Part shown: in pieces, positions 46,002-55,589 of the stretch | How positions within the stretch are numbered: the first letter of the stretch is position 1 | Layout of the letters: each line of letters opens with the position of its first letter | NCBI RefSeq assembly: GCF_002286815.1 | Contig: NZ_MUNM01000036.1 | Coordinates: 1 to 63,927 of the forward strand | DNA length: 63,927 bases | Reading direction: 5' to 3' | Source of the DNA: Pseudomonas sp. PICF141 | Lineage (GTDB): Bacteria > Pseudomonadota > Gammaproteobacteria > Pseudomonadales > Pseudomonadaceae | Notes under the pieces: generated by a model | Database searches by the model: none | What the model was told of the DNA's origin: nothing | The model's input: the letters and a program-made list of their open reading frames with translations, nothing else | Position numbers and translations under genes: made by a program

Positions 46002-47444
46002 TCAGCCCAACGGAACGAGACGTTCCAATGCCTCGGCCACTCCAAATCCGTACGCTGGATCAGCCTTGGTGCAGTTTTCGATATGGCGCTGACGAATCGC
46101 CTGGGGCACGCCTTTCATTGATCGTGCGGTGTTGTCGAACAGCAGTTGTTTGCGCACCGGGTCCAGCAGACGGAACAGGTTACCCGGCTGCTCGTAATGA
46201 TCATTTTCCAATCGATGGTCATAGTGCTGGACAAAACCTTCCACTGGCAGCGGCGGGTCGGCTAGCTCCGGCGAGTCCTGCCACTCATCGACGCTGTTGG
46301 GGAAGTAACTGGCGGTACCACCGAGATTGCCGTCGGTGCGCATGGCGCCGTCGCGGTGATAGCTGTGCGCCGGGTTGCGCGGTGCGTTGACCGGAATGTG
46401 ATTGAAGTTCACCCCCAATCGATAGCGCTGCGCATCGCCATAGGAAAACAGCCGCGCCTGAAGCATGCGGTCCGGAGAAAAGCTCACACCCGGCACCACG
46501 TTGGCCGGCGAAAACGCCGCTTGTTCGATTTCAGCGAAGTGGTTCTCGGCGTTGCGATTGAGTTCCATGATGCCCACTTCAATCAGCGGAAACTCGCCGT
46601 GGGGCCAGACCTTGGTCAAGTCGAACGGGTTGTGCCGATAGTCAATCGCCTGCTGTTCCTCCATCACCTGAATGTGCAGTTTCCAGCGCGGGAAGTTGCC
46701 CTGCTCGATGACTTCGTACAGATCTCGCAGGTTGCTTTCGCGGTCCTTTCCGACCACCGCTTCAGCCTCGGCATCCGAGAGGTTTTCGATGCCTTGCTGG
46801 CAGACGAAATGAAACTTCACCCACACCCTTTTGTTGTCACTGTTGATCAGGCTGAAGGTGTGGCTACCGAAACCGTGCATGTGACGGAAGCTGGTGGGAA
46901 TCCCGCGATCGCTCATCACGATGGTCACCTGGTGCAGCGCTTCGGGCAGCAGGGTCCAGAAGTCCCAGTTGCTGGTGGCGTTGCGCAGACCGGTGCGCGG
47001 GTCGCGTTTGACCACGTGGTTGAGGTCAGCGAAACGCAGCGGGTCGCGAAAGAAAAACACCGGTGTGTTATTGCCGACAATGTCCCAGTTGCCTTCGTCG
47101 GTGTAGAACTTCACGGCGAAACCACGGATATCGCGCTCGGCATCCGCCGCGCCGCGCTCTCCTGCTACCGAGGAAAAACGCACGAACAGCGGCGTTTCCT
47201 TGCCCACGGTGTTGAACATATTGGCCTTGGTGTAGCGGCTGATGTCGTGGGTGACGGTGAAGGTGCCATAGGCGCCCGCGCCCTTGGCGTGCATGCGTCG
47301 CTCGGGAATGAGTTCGCGGTCGAAGTGGGCAAGTTTTTCCAATAACCAAATGTCTTGCAAGACCGCCGGCCCGCGAGGACCGGCGGTCTGGATATTGAGG
47401 TTATTGACCACCGGAGCGCCGGTGGCATTTGTGAGCTTTTTCAT
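46002..47444 (-). CDS. Monofunctional haem catalase
   Basis: A 480-residue small-subunit catalase that splits H2O2. The distal His52 lies in [18 protein letters not shown], the Asn in [13 protein letters not shown], and the haem-ligand tyrosine in [14 protein letters not shown]. Length fits the clade with KatA/KatB-like enzymes. No signal peptide, so cytoplasmic. The ATG at 47444 follows a good purine-rich site; an upstream extension looks non-coding. No OxyR gene is adjacent. Confidence 0.92.
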   Translation of the reverse strand: MKKLTNATGAPVVNNLNIQTAGPRGPAVLQDIWLLEKLAHFDRELIPERRMHAKGAGAYGTFTVTHDISRYTKANMFNTVGKETPLFVRFSSVAGERGAADAERDIRGFAVKFYTDEGNWDIVGNNTPVFFFRDPLRFADLNHVVKRDPRTGLRNATSNWDFWTLLPEALHQVTIVMSDRGIPTSFRHMHGFGSHTFSLINSDNKRVWVKFHFVCQQGIENLSDAEAEAVVGKDRESNLRDLYEVIEQGNFPRWKLHIQVMEEQQAIDYRHNPFDLTKVWPHGEFPLIEVGIMELNRNAENHFAEIEQAAFSPANVVPGVSFSPDRMLQARLFSYGDAQRYRLGVNFNHIPVNAPRNPAHSYHRDGAMRTDGNLGGTASYFPNSVDEWQDSPELADPPLPVEGFVQHYDHRLENDHYEQPGNLFRLLDPVRKQLLFDNTARSMKGVPQAIRQRHIENCTKADPAYGFGVAEALERLVPLG

Positions 47445-47725
47445 GGAGATGACCTCGTGGCGCTTGTTGCTCTTATCAGGAGCGAAAACCGGCGGGGGGC
47501 GGTAGATCGTTGGCATTCTCTATGTGTGATCAGCTAGCTACCGGGGCATTGGCTTATCAAACACTGGAGCGGCAACTGGCGCCACTGTCAGAACTTACAG
47601 GTCAGCGACTAATTCTGACGAACGGTGGTGTGTGGCTTCACGAGGACAGCTTGCTTCCTCGCCACAGGGTGTGGCGATTGATCAAAGGGTTTCACCCGGC
47701 AAAACCCATTTCTCAAAGCCGACAC

Positions 47726-48532
47726 TCAGCGCTTCACCGCCATCAACGTGTAACACAACGGCAACTGGGCCTTTTGCTGCTGATATCGATCGTAGAGTTC
47801 TTCGCGGTTGGAGTGCGGGTATTCCTTGAAGTGGCTGATCTGCAACCCCGCCTCAATGGCACCAGTGAAGATGGCGCCCAGGGTGTGGACGAACCAGTAA
47901 GACGCTGATGCGGGCTGTTCGACTTTGCCTTCGTAAACGATCGGCTGGTTCTGGACGAAAGGTTCGCTGCGAAAATACGAGCTGTCCGGGCGATCGGGAT
48001 CGCCTGACTCGGGGTCGAACATTTCCAGGAACGGGTGGGTTTCATACACCACCAGAGCACCGCCGGGCTTGAGGGTTTGCGCGGCATGGCGCAAGAAGTC
48101 GGCGATGTCCGGCATCCAGTTCAATACGCCGATGGTAATCAGCGCTACATCGAAACGCTGGTGAAGATCAGTCGGCAGATGATGGATGTCCGCCTCGATG
48201 AATTCGGGCGCATGGGGCGAACGGGATGCCAGCTCCCGGGCCTGATCGAGAAAGGCCTCCGACTGGTCAATGCCCACGACACGGCGGGCTCCCAGCGCAA
48301 ACAGCGAAAGACTTTCGCGTCCGTTGTTGCAGCCGAGCTGCACCACATCCTTGCCGTCGACGCCGACCTGTTGAAGCAACCCGGTGAGGGTGTCATCCAG
48401 ACAGGAAAAGTCGCCATGGCTCACGGCACTCAAACAGGCCTGCCACTCAGGGGTGTCTTTGTGGTGTGGGGCGGAGTCATTCCAGGCATCGCGATTACTG
48501 GCGATGGCTTTTTCTTTTGTCGGCATTTCCAT
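47726..48532 (-). CDS. SAM-dependent methyltransferase
   Basis: A 268-residue class I methyltransferase: SAM-binding DVVQLGCNNGRESLSLFALG, acidic loop VVGIDQSEAFLDQA, then FDVALITIGVLNWMPD and LKPGGALVVYETHPFLEMFD. Substrate unknown; a small-molecule type (Methyltransf_11/25) is likely. The ATG at 48532 has GGAG seven bases upstream. It lies 93 bases after the LysR gene on the same strand. Confidence 0.85.
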   Translation of the reverse strand: MEMPTKEKAIASNRDAWNDSAPHHKDTPEWQACLSAVSHGDFSCLDDTLTGLLQQVGVDGKDVVQLGCNNGRESLSLFALGARRVVGIDQSEAFLDQARELASRSPHAPEFIEADIHHLPTDLHQRFDVALITIGVLNWMPDIADFLRHAAQTLKPGGALVVYETHPFLEMFDPESGDPDRPDSSYFRSEPFVQNQPIVYEGKVEQPASASYWFVHTLGAIFTGAIEAGLQISHFKEYPHSNREELYDRYQQQKAQLPLCYTLMAVKR

Positions 48533-48625
48533 TGCACGCTCCAGAATTCGGGCCTTCGATTGGCCGGCACGAGTCTGGATCAGCGTCAGCAAAACCACCA
48601 TTCGAGCTTTGTTGTGATCTTGTAA

Positions 48626-49531
48626 TCACCGGTAGCGCGAACCCTCTTCGCCTTGATTCAAGCGCTCACGCAAGAACTCGATCAGCGCCTGCACCGGTCG
48701 TGACCTCTGGCGATGCTGCGGGTAGACCGCCGACAGAGTCAGCGGCTCGGGGCGAAAATCATCCAGCACCGACACAAGCCTGCCGTCCTCCAGGGCCGAA
48801 CCGACGATGAAGGTCGGCAGGTACGTGATGCCCATGCCGGCGATGGCCGCGTCCTTGAGCAACTCACCATTATTGACCCGCATCCGCCCGGTGACGTTGA
48901 TGTTCTGCGGCTTGCCACGCCCCTCGAAACGCCATTGCACCTGACGACTGTGGCCGTAAGGCAGGCAATCATGGGTGTGCAAATCCTCAGGTTTGAGCGG
49001 CGTGCCACGCGCGGCCAGATACACCGGGCTGGCGCAATACACTCGCTCGATGGCGGCGAGGCGTCGGGCGATCAATGTCGAGTCTTCCAGCACGCCGATG
49101 CGCAATGCCAAATCGTAACCCTCGCCGAGCAAGTCCACCGGCCGATCACTCAGGTCGACCTCCACGGTGACCTCGCGATAACGTTGCAAAAACTCCGGCA
49201 ACAGACAGCCCAGATGCGCCACGGCAAACGACAACGGTGCGCTCAAGCGAATCGTGCCACGAGGCTCGGTGGTCTGGCCGGCGATGCCCTGCTCCACTTG
49301 CTCCACTTCGCTGAGCAGGCGCAGGGCTGATTCGTAATAACTCTGTCCCAGCGGCGTGACGTCCAATCGCCGGGTCGAACGGTTGAGCAGGCGCACGCCG
49401 AGGCGCTCTTCCAGTTGCATCAGGCGGCGACTGACGAGTTGCTTGGACAACCCTAATTGATCGGCTGCCGCAGTAAAGCTGCCAGAGTCCATGACCTGGC
49501 AAAACATACGCATATCTTCGAACGGGTTCAT
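48626..49531 (-). CDS. LysR family transcriptional regulator
   Basis: A 301-residue regulator. The N-terminal winged helix (FTAAADQLGLSKQLVSRRLM, then RLGVRLLNRSTRRLDVTPLG) is of the CrgA-like LysR subgroup, and a substrate-binding domain follows (RGTIRLSAPLSFAVAHL). Target not known; candidates are the methyltransferase gene downstream and the isochorismatase operon upstream. A 29-base-arm inverted repeat lies between it and the isochorismatase gene. The ATG at 49531 starts the usual NPFEDM segment. Confidence 0.9.
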   Translation of the reverse strand: MNPFEDMRMFCQVMDSGSFTAAADQLGLSKQLVSRRLMQLEERLGVRLLNRSTRRLDVTPLGQSYYESALRLLSEVEQVEQGIAGQTTEPRGTIRLSAPLSFAVAHLGCLLPEFLQRYREVTVEVDLSDRPVDLLGEGYDLALRIGVLEDSTLIARRLAAIERVYCASPVYLAARGTPLKPEDLHTHDCLPYGHSRQVQWRFEGRGKPQNINVTGRMRVNNGELLKDAAIAGMGITYLPTFIVGSALEDGRLVSVLDDFRPEPLTLSAVYPQHRQRSRPVQALIEFLRERLNQGEEGSRYR

Positions 49532-49604
49532 TGTCGCGCTCTGGTTGACAGCCAAACGCTTTATAGCCGTTTTTTTCGTTTCCGGCTCTTCCAATCCAAA
49601 AATC

Positions 49605-49695
49605 AAAAGATCGCAGGCTTCGCCAGCTCCTACATGATTGGGTACACCTGCCTGTACTCAATTCCCGTAGGAGCTGGCGAAGCCTGCGATCTTTT
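49605..49695. repeat. Inverted repeat with perfect 29-base arms
   Basis: AAAAGATCGCAGGCTTCGCC... (49605-49633) is mirrored exactly at 49667-49695, with a 33-base spacer. REP/BIME-like; T-runs on both sides mean that it can terminate the isochorismatase operon on the - strand. Confidence 0.85.
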
Positions 49696-49728
49696 CAAGC
49701 GGCCGGCCGATACCGGCCGCCATACCTC

Positions 49729-50355
49729 TTACTTCGCGGTGAACGTCGTGTAGCTGTTGATCAGATTGCGGTAGTTCGGAATACGCTGGGACAACAGGTT
49801 GGCCAGGCCTTCCATGTCGTTGCGCCAGTCGCCCTGCAGCTCGCAGGCCACGGAGAACCAGTTCAGCAGTTGCGCACCGGCAGCCGACATGCGAGCCCAC
49901 GCCGCTTGTTGCACCGTGGTGTTGAAGGTGCCGGAAGCGTCGGTTACCACGAACACTTCAAAACCTTCAGCCAGTGCCGACAGCGTCGGGAACGCCACAC
50001 ACACGTCAGTTACAACACCGGCAATGATCAGTTGCTTGCGGCCGGTGGCCTTTACGGCTTTGACGAAATCTTCGTTGTCCCAGGCATTGATCTGGCCCGG
50101 GCGTGCAATGAACGGAGCGTCCGGGAACTGCTCTTTGAGTTCCGGCACGATCGGGCCGTTCGGGCCGCTGTCGAAACTGGTGGTGAGGATGGTCGGCAGA
50201 TCAAAGAACTTGGCGATGTCGCCCAGGGCCAGCACGTTGTTCTTGAATTCGTTGGGCGAGAAATCCTGCACCAATGAGATCAGGCCGGTCTGGTGATCAA
50301 CCAGCAATACCACTGCATCATCTTTGTTCAGACGTTTGTAAGGAACGTTGCTCAT
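49729..50355 (-). CDS. Isochorismatase-family hydrolase (YcaC-like)
   Basis: A 208-residue cysteine hydrolase: Asp20 in LLVDHQTGLI and Cys119 in AGVVTDVCVAF, with the cis-peptide region before the cysteine. YcaC-like members have unknown natural substrates. It ends the operon DoxX, ABM-domain protein, amidohydrolase, isochorismatase. The ATG at 50355 follows GAGGAG. Confidence 0.88.
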   Translation of the reverse strand: MSNVPYKRLNKDDAVVLLVDHQTGLISLVQDFSPNEFKNNVLALGDIAKFFDLPTILTTSFDSGPNGPIVPELKEQFPDAPFIARPGQINAWDNEDFVKAVKATGRKQLIIAGVVTDVCVAFPTLSALAEGFEVFVVTDASGTFNTTVQQAAWARMSAAGAQLLNWFSVACELQGDWRNDMEGLANLLSQRIPNYRNLINSYTTFTAK

Positions 50356-50424
50356 GTGAAACTCCTCGCGGGATGGACTTATCTCAAGGGCGCCGACCCA
50401 CCAGGTCGGCGCATTTTTTAATCA

Positions 50425-52263
50425 CTAGAAGGCAAAGCACGAGCAGCCAAACGCGCCCCAGAACCCCTGGAAATCGCTGACGGGCGCATTCGACAAGCGC
50501 GCCCGTTCATGGCTGTGGGAATGCACCGCGCACGGCCCGCTGCACTGGTGAACCTGCGCCTGCATCGGTGAAGCCGGACGCCAGTGACCAGGCACCTTGA
50601 CCACCGGCGACCAGTCCGGCAGCACTGGCACGCTGGGAGGCCCGAGTTTTTCGAACTCGCCAGCGGCGTACACCACTTTGCCGCCAACCACGGTCAATAC
50701 CGATTCGATCCACTTGATGGCTTCTTCCTCGACACTGAAAAAGTCCGCGCTCAGGGCGGCGACGTCGGCCAGTTGCCCGACCTTGATCTGGCCTTTCTTG
50801 CCTTGTTCGGAGGAAAACCAGGCACTGCCATGGGTGAACAGTTCCAGCGCGGTCTGCCGGGGCAGGCCTTCGCTGTGCAAGGCCAGCCCGCCGACGGTGC
50901 GACCGCTGACCATCCAGTACAGCGAAGTCCAAGGGTTGTAGCTGGACACTCGAGTCGCATCGGTGCCGGCGCCCACCGGTACACCTTCAGCCAGCATGCG
51001 CTTGATTGGCGGTGTGTTTTCGGCGGCCTTGGCGCCGTAACGCTCGGCGAAATACTCGCCCTGGAACGCCATGCGATCCTGGATCGCGATGCCACCGCCC
51101 AACGCCCTCACCCGCTCGATGTTCTGTGGGGTGATGGTTTCGGCGTGATCGAAGAACCACGGCAAACCGTTGAAGGGAATGTCGCGGTTGACCTTCTCGA
51201 ACACGTCGAGCATGCGGCTGATGGATTCGTTGTAGGTCGCATGCAAACGGAACGGCCAGCGCTGCTCGACGAGGTGGCGAACCACCGGTTCCAGCTCGTC
51301 TTCCATGGTTGCCGGCAAGTCTGGACGCGGCTCGAGGAAGTCTTCGAAATCCGCCGCCGAGAACACCAGCATTTCCCCGGCGCCGTTGTGCCGCAGGAAG
51401 TCGTCGCCCTGATGCAACTTGACGCTGCCGGTCCAGTTCTTGAAGTCGGTCAGTTCTTCCTTGGGCTTCTGGGTGAACAGGTTGTAGGCGATGCGCACGG
51501 TCAGTTGCTGGTCCTTGGCCAACTGCTCGATCACCGCGTAGTCGTCCGGGTAATTCTGGAAACCACCGCCGGCATCGATGGCGCTGGTCAGGCCCAGGCG
51601 ATTGAGTTCACGCATGAACTGGCGGGTCGAGTTGACCTGATACTCCAGCGGCAACTTCGGCCCCTTGGCCAGCGTCGAGTACAAAATCATCGCGTTGGGG
51701 CGGGCCACCAGCATGCCGGTCGGCTCACCGTTGGCATCGCGCACAATCTCGCCGCCCGGTGGGTTCGGCGTGTTGCGGGTGTAACCGGCGACGCGCAATG
51801 CGGCGCGGTTGAGCAAGGCGCGATCGTACAAATGCAGCACGAACACCGGCGTATCGGGTGCGGCCTGGTTGAGTTCTTCCAGGGTCGGCATACGTTTTTC
51901 GGCAAACTGAAATTCGTTCCAGCCACCCACCACCCGCACCCACTGCGGCGTGGGCGTGCGGTCGGCCTGATCCTTGAGCATGCGCAAGGCATCGGCCAGG
52001 GACGGCACACCTTCCCAGCGCAGTTCGAGGTTGTAGTTCAAACCACCGCGAATCAGGTGCAAGTGCGAGTCGTTGAGGCCGGGGATGACGCAACGGCCCT
52101 TGAGGTCGATGACCTGTGTGCCCGAACCGCGCAGGGCCATGGCATCGGCATCGGTACCGACCGCAACAAAGCGGCCGTCGCGGATCGCCACGGCGCTGGC
52201 GAGGGGCTTTTCACGGTCGACGGTATGGAACTGACCATTGAACAGAATCAGATCGGCGTTCAT
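50425..52263 (-). CDS. YtcJ-like amidohydrolase with Cys/His-rich tail
   Basis: A 612-residue metal-dependent hydrolase of the amidohydrolase superfamily (YtcJ/imidazolonepropionase-like): HxH at His67/His69 in NDSHLHLIRGG, FDHAETITPQN, and the final-strand Asp in GAGTDATRVSSYNPW. The last 55 residues go beyond the fold and are rich in Cys and His (HQCSGPCAVHSHSHER, FGCSCFAF), which suggests metal binding. Substrate unknown. It starts nine bases after the ABM-domain gene stop. Confidence 0.85.
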   Translation of the reverse strand: MNADLILFNGQFHTVDREKPLASAVAIRDGRFVAVGTDADAMALRGSGTQVIDLKGRCVIPGLNDSHLHLIRGGLNYNLELRWEGVPSLADALRMLKDQADRTPTPQWVRVVGGWNEFQFAEKRMPTLEELNQAAPDTPVFVLHLYDRALLNRAALRVAGYTRNTPNPPGGEIVRDANGEPTGMLVARPNAMILYSTLAKGPKLPLEYQVNSTRQFMRELNRLGLTSAIDAGGGFQNYPDDYAVIEQLAKDQQLTVRIAYNLFTQKPKEELTDFKNWTGSVKLHQGDDFLRHNGAGEMLVFSAADFEDFLEPRPDLPATMEDELEPVVRHLVEQRWPFRLHATYNESISRMLDVFEKVNRDIPFNGLPWFFDHAETITPQNIERVRALGGGIAIQDRMAFQGEYFAERYGAKAAENTPPIKRMLAEGVPVGAGTDATRVSSYNPWTSLYWMVSGRTVGGLALHSEGLPRQTALELFTHGSAWFSSEQGKKGQIKVGQLADVAALSADFFSVEEEAIKWIESVLTVVGGKVVYAAGEFEKLGPPSVPVLPDWSPVVKVPGHWRPASPMQAQVHQCSGPCAVHSHSHERARLSNAPVSDFQGFWGAFGCSCFAF

Positions 52264-52272
52264 CGCGTTTCC

Positions 52273-52863
52273 TTAAGGCTGTGTGGAATGGGACTGGCCG
52301 GCTTCCAGCCACGGCGCGAACAGGCGCGTGGCCAGCGGCATAAAGACGTACACCACCGACAGCACAATGGTCAGGGTGATCAGAAAAGTGGCGACCACGT
52401 AGTTGGACAGGAAGGCATTGAGCTGCAACAGCGGTCCCCAGAGCAGCGGCACCAGCAAGGTGTGCGGCAGGATCACCAGCAACGTCACCACGGCCTGCTT
52501 CCAGCGCGGCGGTGGCGAACCGGCCTCAGCCAGCGGTGCGAACCAGAATTCATTGACCGGGTTGACCTCGGTCTGGTCGCCGTCGGCCAGCATCGGCGCA
52601 GCTTCGTCGACCAGGGCCTGGCGTTGTGGCGAGTCGAGCCAGCGCTGCATCGCGTCAGTGGAGCAAAACCGCAGCACGCAGGTGAACAGGTCGAGGCCAC
52701 CGCTCTTGCCGCGAATCACATCCACGCCCAAGTGCCCTTCGCGTTGCCCGGCCACACTGACGATGTTGCGCAACCAGGCTTCATAGGCTGCTTCAAAACC
52801 GGCCTTGACCCGATGTTTGACGATCAGCGTCACGATCTCATCGATACGATTGGAATCAGGCAT
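52273..52863 (-). CDS. ABM-domain protein with C-terminal membrane helices
   Basis: A 196-residue protein. An N-terminal antibiotic-biosynthesis-monooxygenase-like ferredoxin fold (IVTLIVKHRVKAGFEAAYEA, LFTCVLRFCSTDAMQRWLDS) is joined to two membrane helices (AVVTLLVILPHTLLVPLLWG; ATFLITLTIVLSVVYVFMPL). The function is unknown; the layout is known from many proteobacteria. Its start overlaps the DoxX stop by eight bases. Confidence 0.8.
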   Translation of the reverse strand: MPDSNRIDEIVTLIVKHRVKAGFEAAYEAWLRNIVSVAGQREGHLGVDVIRGKSGGLDLFTCVLRFCSTDAMQRWLDSPQRQALVDEAAPMLADGDQTEVNPVNEFWFAPLAEAGSPPPRWKQAVVTLLVILPHTLLVPLLWGPLLQLNAFLSNYVVATFLITLTIVLSVVYVFMPLATRLFAPWLEAGQSHSTQP

Positions 52864-53272
52864 AACGGAGGGCTCCGGCGAAACGAATATTGAGCGCCAG
52901 CCGTCCGGGCCCGGCGATGAAAATGCTGGTGAACAGAATCAACAGCAGCCAGCCGAACTGCCCTTCGGCCACGCTCCATTGCGGATGCACGATCAGCATC
53001 GCCACCAGCAGCACAAACAAAACAGGCAGGCACGCCAGACGCACAAATACGCCAGCGACGATCAGCAATGGGCACAGCACTTCGGCGAAGATCGCCAGGA
53101 TTAGCGTGAGGTGAGCGCCGAGGTGGAACGGGTCTTCGATGCGCTGCAGTTCGGCGCTGTAATCGAGCAGTTTCGGCAAGCCGTGCACACACAACAGAAA
53201 CAGCCCGCCGCTGACACGCAGAAACAGCAGCCCGAAATCTTGCGCCCGTTCATTCCGTTGGGAAGCGTTCAT
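52856..53272 (-). CDS. DoxX family membrane protein
   Basis: A 138-residue, four-helix inner-membrane protein of the DoxX family (LLFLRVSGGLFLLCVHGLPK, LILAIFAEVLCPLLIVAGVF). First gene of the four-gene - strand operon. The ATG at 53272 has AGGG close by and was preferred to a TTG 18 bases upstream. DoxX proteins are linked to redox and thiol stress in some bacteria; the role here is unclear. Confidence 0.85.
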   Translation of the reverse strand: MNASQRNERAQDFGLLFLRVSGGLFLLCVHGLPKLLDYSAELQRIEDPFHLGAHLTLILAIFAEVLCPLLIVAGVFVRLACLPVLFVLLVAMLIVHPQWSVAEGQFGWLLLILFTSIFIAGPGRLALNIRFAGALRYA

Positions 53273-53389
53273 GGCCCTACCCTTGTTCAATCATTGCCCT
53301 GAATAGTGCAGTGACGGGGTAAGAAAAAATTGAATGTACGTGCTCTCTTTATACGGGGAACGCCGTACACAAAGACAACACAACTCACT

Positions 53390-53520
53390 GTGGCGAGGGG
53401 GCTTGCCCCCGTTGGGCTGCGAAGCGGCACCAAAACCTGCAATCACCGTCTGTCTGGCAAACCGCATGCTCAGGTTTTACGACTGCTGCGCAGCCGGACG
53501 GGGGCAAGCCCCCTCGCCAC
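53390..53520. repeat. Inverted REP pair, 23-base perfect arms
   Basis: GTGGCGAGGGGGCTTGCCCC.. (53390-53412) is mirrored at 53498-53520 around an 85-base spacer. BIME-like, between divergently oriented gene ends. Confidence 0.85.
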
Positions 53521-53532
53521 AAGTTTGTTTCG

Positions 53533-53913
53533 TTACCGGGATGAATCAGCCTTCAATTCCAGACTATCCAGCGCCCGGCTCACAGCCAGTTCACCCAGCA
53601 TGATGAGCTGCGCGACGCCCAGTATCGTATTGCGCTGCGACCCCTCCAGAAACCCGGCACAGTCACTGGCGATCACCTTGGCCGAGGCAAAGGATTCACA
53701 GGCATTGACCAGCAGCTCTTCGATGTCGATGCCCAGGGCGACGGTGTAAATCGTGCTCGGTTTGCGCGGGGGCTGATTGGCGCCGTCGGGGTCGGACGGT
53801 TTGAAGTAGTGATCGAGAGCACGCTCGGCGGCTTCGTTGAGTTTTTTGGGATCGAGGGGGTCGTAGGGGGAAACGTCGTCGATTTCTGGCGGGTTAGGTG
53901 TGGCTTTGAACAT
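53533..53913 (-). CDS. DUF6124 family protein
   Basis: A 126-residue DUF6124 protein with the typical start (MFKATPNPPEIDDVSPYDPL), a disordered linker and the helical domain (DIEELLVNACESFASAKVIA, FLEGSQRNTILGVAQLIMLG). It is related to the 14484 product. AAAGGAGA precedes the ATG. The frame is open far upstream, but that part coincides with a strongly structured leader, so the ATG at 53913 is kept. Function unknown. Confidence 0.8.
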   Translation of the reverse strand: MFKATPNPPEIDDVSPYDPLDPKKLNEAAERALDHYFKPSDPDGANQPPRKPSTIYTVALGIDIEELLVNACESFASAKVIASDCAGFLEGSQRNTILGVAQLIMLGELAVSRALDSLELKADSSR

Positions 53914-53950
53914 GGTGAATCTCCTTTGGAAAATAGCACCACCAGCACCT

Positions 53951-54043
53951 GTCGCTAAACAAATAAGGGTGGCGACTGTATGCAGGTTAGCGAACCGGTC
54001 AAAGGCACCCGGTAGACCCGAAGGTCTCCCGCATACAGCCACC
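53951..54043 (-). ncRNA. Candidate branched leader RNA of the DUF6124 gene
   Basis: Read on the - strand, GGTGGC and TGTATGC (54043 down to 54031) pair with GCATACA and GCCACC (53983 down to 53968), closing a junction. Two hairpins lie inside: AGACC-TTCG-GGTCT, with a UUCG tetraloop, and GGTT-CGCT-AACC. An alternative stem GTCGC/GCGAC (53951-53955 with 53972-53976) competes with the closing stem, a switch-like arrangement. It ends about 40 bases before the start codon. No promoter or ligand evidence; structure judged by eye. Confidence 0.5.
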
Positions 54044-54284
54044 ATAACGCAATTGCAGACGTCAAAAGTCGGCAATGAAGTCTGGAGCACTGATGCACTT
54101 TGAATAGTCCGAGTCGCTAAACCCGATCGCTGATTGGCAGCGATGCGGAAACGATAAAGACCAGGCCCAAAGCGCACAAGCCGGCGGATTCTGGCGCAGT
54201 CGTAGGCAACGGCGCAAGGATCTGTAGCTTCCCGGAAATCATCTTCAACACTATTCAACAAATCTGTCAGACAGACACAGATTC

Positions 54285-54375
54285 TTGTGGGAGCGGGCTT
54301 GCCCGCGATAGCGGTCTGCCAGTCGACACCAATGCAGATGTGCCGACGTCATCGCGGGCAAGCCCGCTCCCACAA
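54285..54375. repeat. Inverted REP pair, 25-base perfect arms
   Basis: TTGTGGGAGCGGGCTTGCCC.. (54285-54309) is mirrored at 54351-54375. It is the classical P. fluorescens-type REP core. It lies between the LysR gene end and the DUF6124 leader. Confidence 0.88.
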
Positions 54376-54410
54376 TGTTTGAGGAGTTTTGAAAACCTGT
54401 ATTCGCAGCC

Positions 54411-55334
54411 TTAAACCACCGGAATATCCAGCGCCACCGACATGAACTGACTGATCCGCGAACGCAGCCATTTCTCGGCAGGGTCGTTGTCATGCACCCC
54501 GCTCCACGCCATCGACAACTGCGCCGCATCGATGGGGAACGGCGGATCTTCGGCGCGCAAAGCGCATCCCTCAACCAACGCGCAGGCTGCGTAATCGGGG
54601 ACAGTAGCGATCATCTCGGTGCCAGCGAGCAACGCGCGCAAACCGCTGAATTGCGGCACACCCAGCACCACCCGGCGAGAGCGCCCGACTTTGGCCAGAT
54701 CCACATCGATGTTGCCGCTCAGGTCACCGGAGAACGACACCATCGCGTGCGGCCGTGCGCAATATTCGTCGAGGGTCAGCGGCCCTGGATGATCGTCACC
54801 GCGCAGCACTTTGCAGGGAATGTCGCGCAGGCGTTTGCGCTTGGCATTGGCCGGCAGGTCGGTGGTGTAACTCACCCCCACCGAAATCTCGCCAGAGGCG
54901 AGCAACGCCGGCATCAGCAGGTAGTTGGCGCGACGCACCACAACCACGATCCCCGGCGCTTCTTCTTGCAGTTTGCGCAACAACGGCGGAAACAGTCCGA
55001 ACTCGGCATCGTCCGACAGCCCGATGCGGAACACGTCGCAACTGTTCGCCGGATCGAATTCCTTGGCGCGGCTGACCGCCCCCGAAATGGTGTCCATCGC
55101 CGGTTGCAATTCCTTGAGAATCGCCAGTGCCCGCGCCGTCGGTTCCATGCCGCGACCATTGCGCAGCAACAACGGATCGTCGAACAAATCACGCAGCCGC
55201 CCCAGCGCAGCACTCACCGCCGGTTGGCCCATGAACAGCTTCTCGGCGACGCGTGTCAGGTTTTTTTCGAACATCAATGCCTCGAAAATCACCAGCAGGT
55301 TCATGTCGACGCGGCGCAGATCGTTACGGTTCAT
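54411..55334 (-). CDS. LysR family transcriptional regulator
   Basis: A 307-residue regulator of the NodD/SyrM-like LysR branch: LRRVDMNLLVIFEALMFEKN, LTRVAEKLFMGQPAVSAALG and LRDLFDDPLLLRNGRGMEPT. The effector domain follows. It is not near-identical to the other LysR protein encoded here. Divergent from no gene; the nearest targets are the DoxX operon downstream and the hydrolase gene upstream. The ATG at 55334 starts the MNRNDLRRVD segment; a GTG two codons earlier is also possible. Confidence 0.9.
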   Translation of the reverse strand: MNRNDLRRVDMNLLVIFEALMFEKNLTRVAEKLFMGQPAVSAALGRLRDLFDDPLLLRNGRGMEPTARALAILKELQPAMDTISGAVSRAKEFDPANSCDVFRIGLSDDAEFGLFPPLLRKLQEEAPGIVVVVRRANYLLMPALLASGEISVGVSYTTDLPANAKRKRLRDIPCKVLRGDDHPGPLTLDEYCARPHAMVSFSGDLSGNIDVDLAKVGRSRRVVLGVPQFSGLRALLAGTEMIATVPDYAACALVEGCALRAEDPPFPIDAAQLSMAWSGVHDNDPAEKWLRSRISQFMSVALDIPVV

Positions 55335-55509
55335 AAGCACAATCCCATTGTGTTTTCAGCCCGGCACGGGGTTAACGAGTGTGGCCGACTGTGCTCGAGA
55401 CAGCCATGCCCATCGAGAAATTAACAACGTTTAACTCGCAAGCCAAAGCCTGTGCGACCAACAATGACGCCCTCTGCGCAAACCTTTTTTCAGAACGAAC
55501 GTACTGGCT

Positions 55510-55580
55510 AAAGATCGCAGCCTCCGGCAGCTCCGGGCGTTCACATCACCGCGTAGGCGCTGCCGAAGGCTGCGATCTTT
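55510..55580. repeat. Inverted repeat, 22-base arms with one mismatch
   Basis: AAAGATCGCAGCCTCCGGCA.. (55510-55531) and its mirror (55559-55580) lie just after the stop of the hydrolase gene on the - strand and can act as its terminator. Confidence 0.8.
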
Positions 55581-55589
55581 GGATCTTGA

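Noticed and set aside
47510..47908. 132-residue frame between the catalase and methyltransferase genes
   Set aside because: Runs antisense into the methyltransferase gene and lacks coding features.
53914..54261. Long N-terminal extension of the DUF6124 gene
   Set aside because: The reading coincides with a strongly structured leader, and the ATG at 53913 has AAAGGAGA and the family's usual start.
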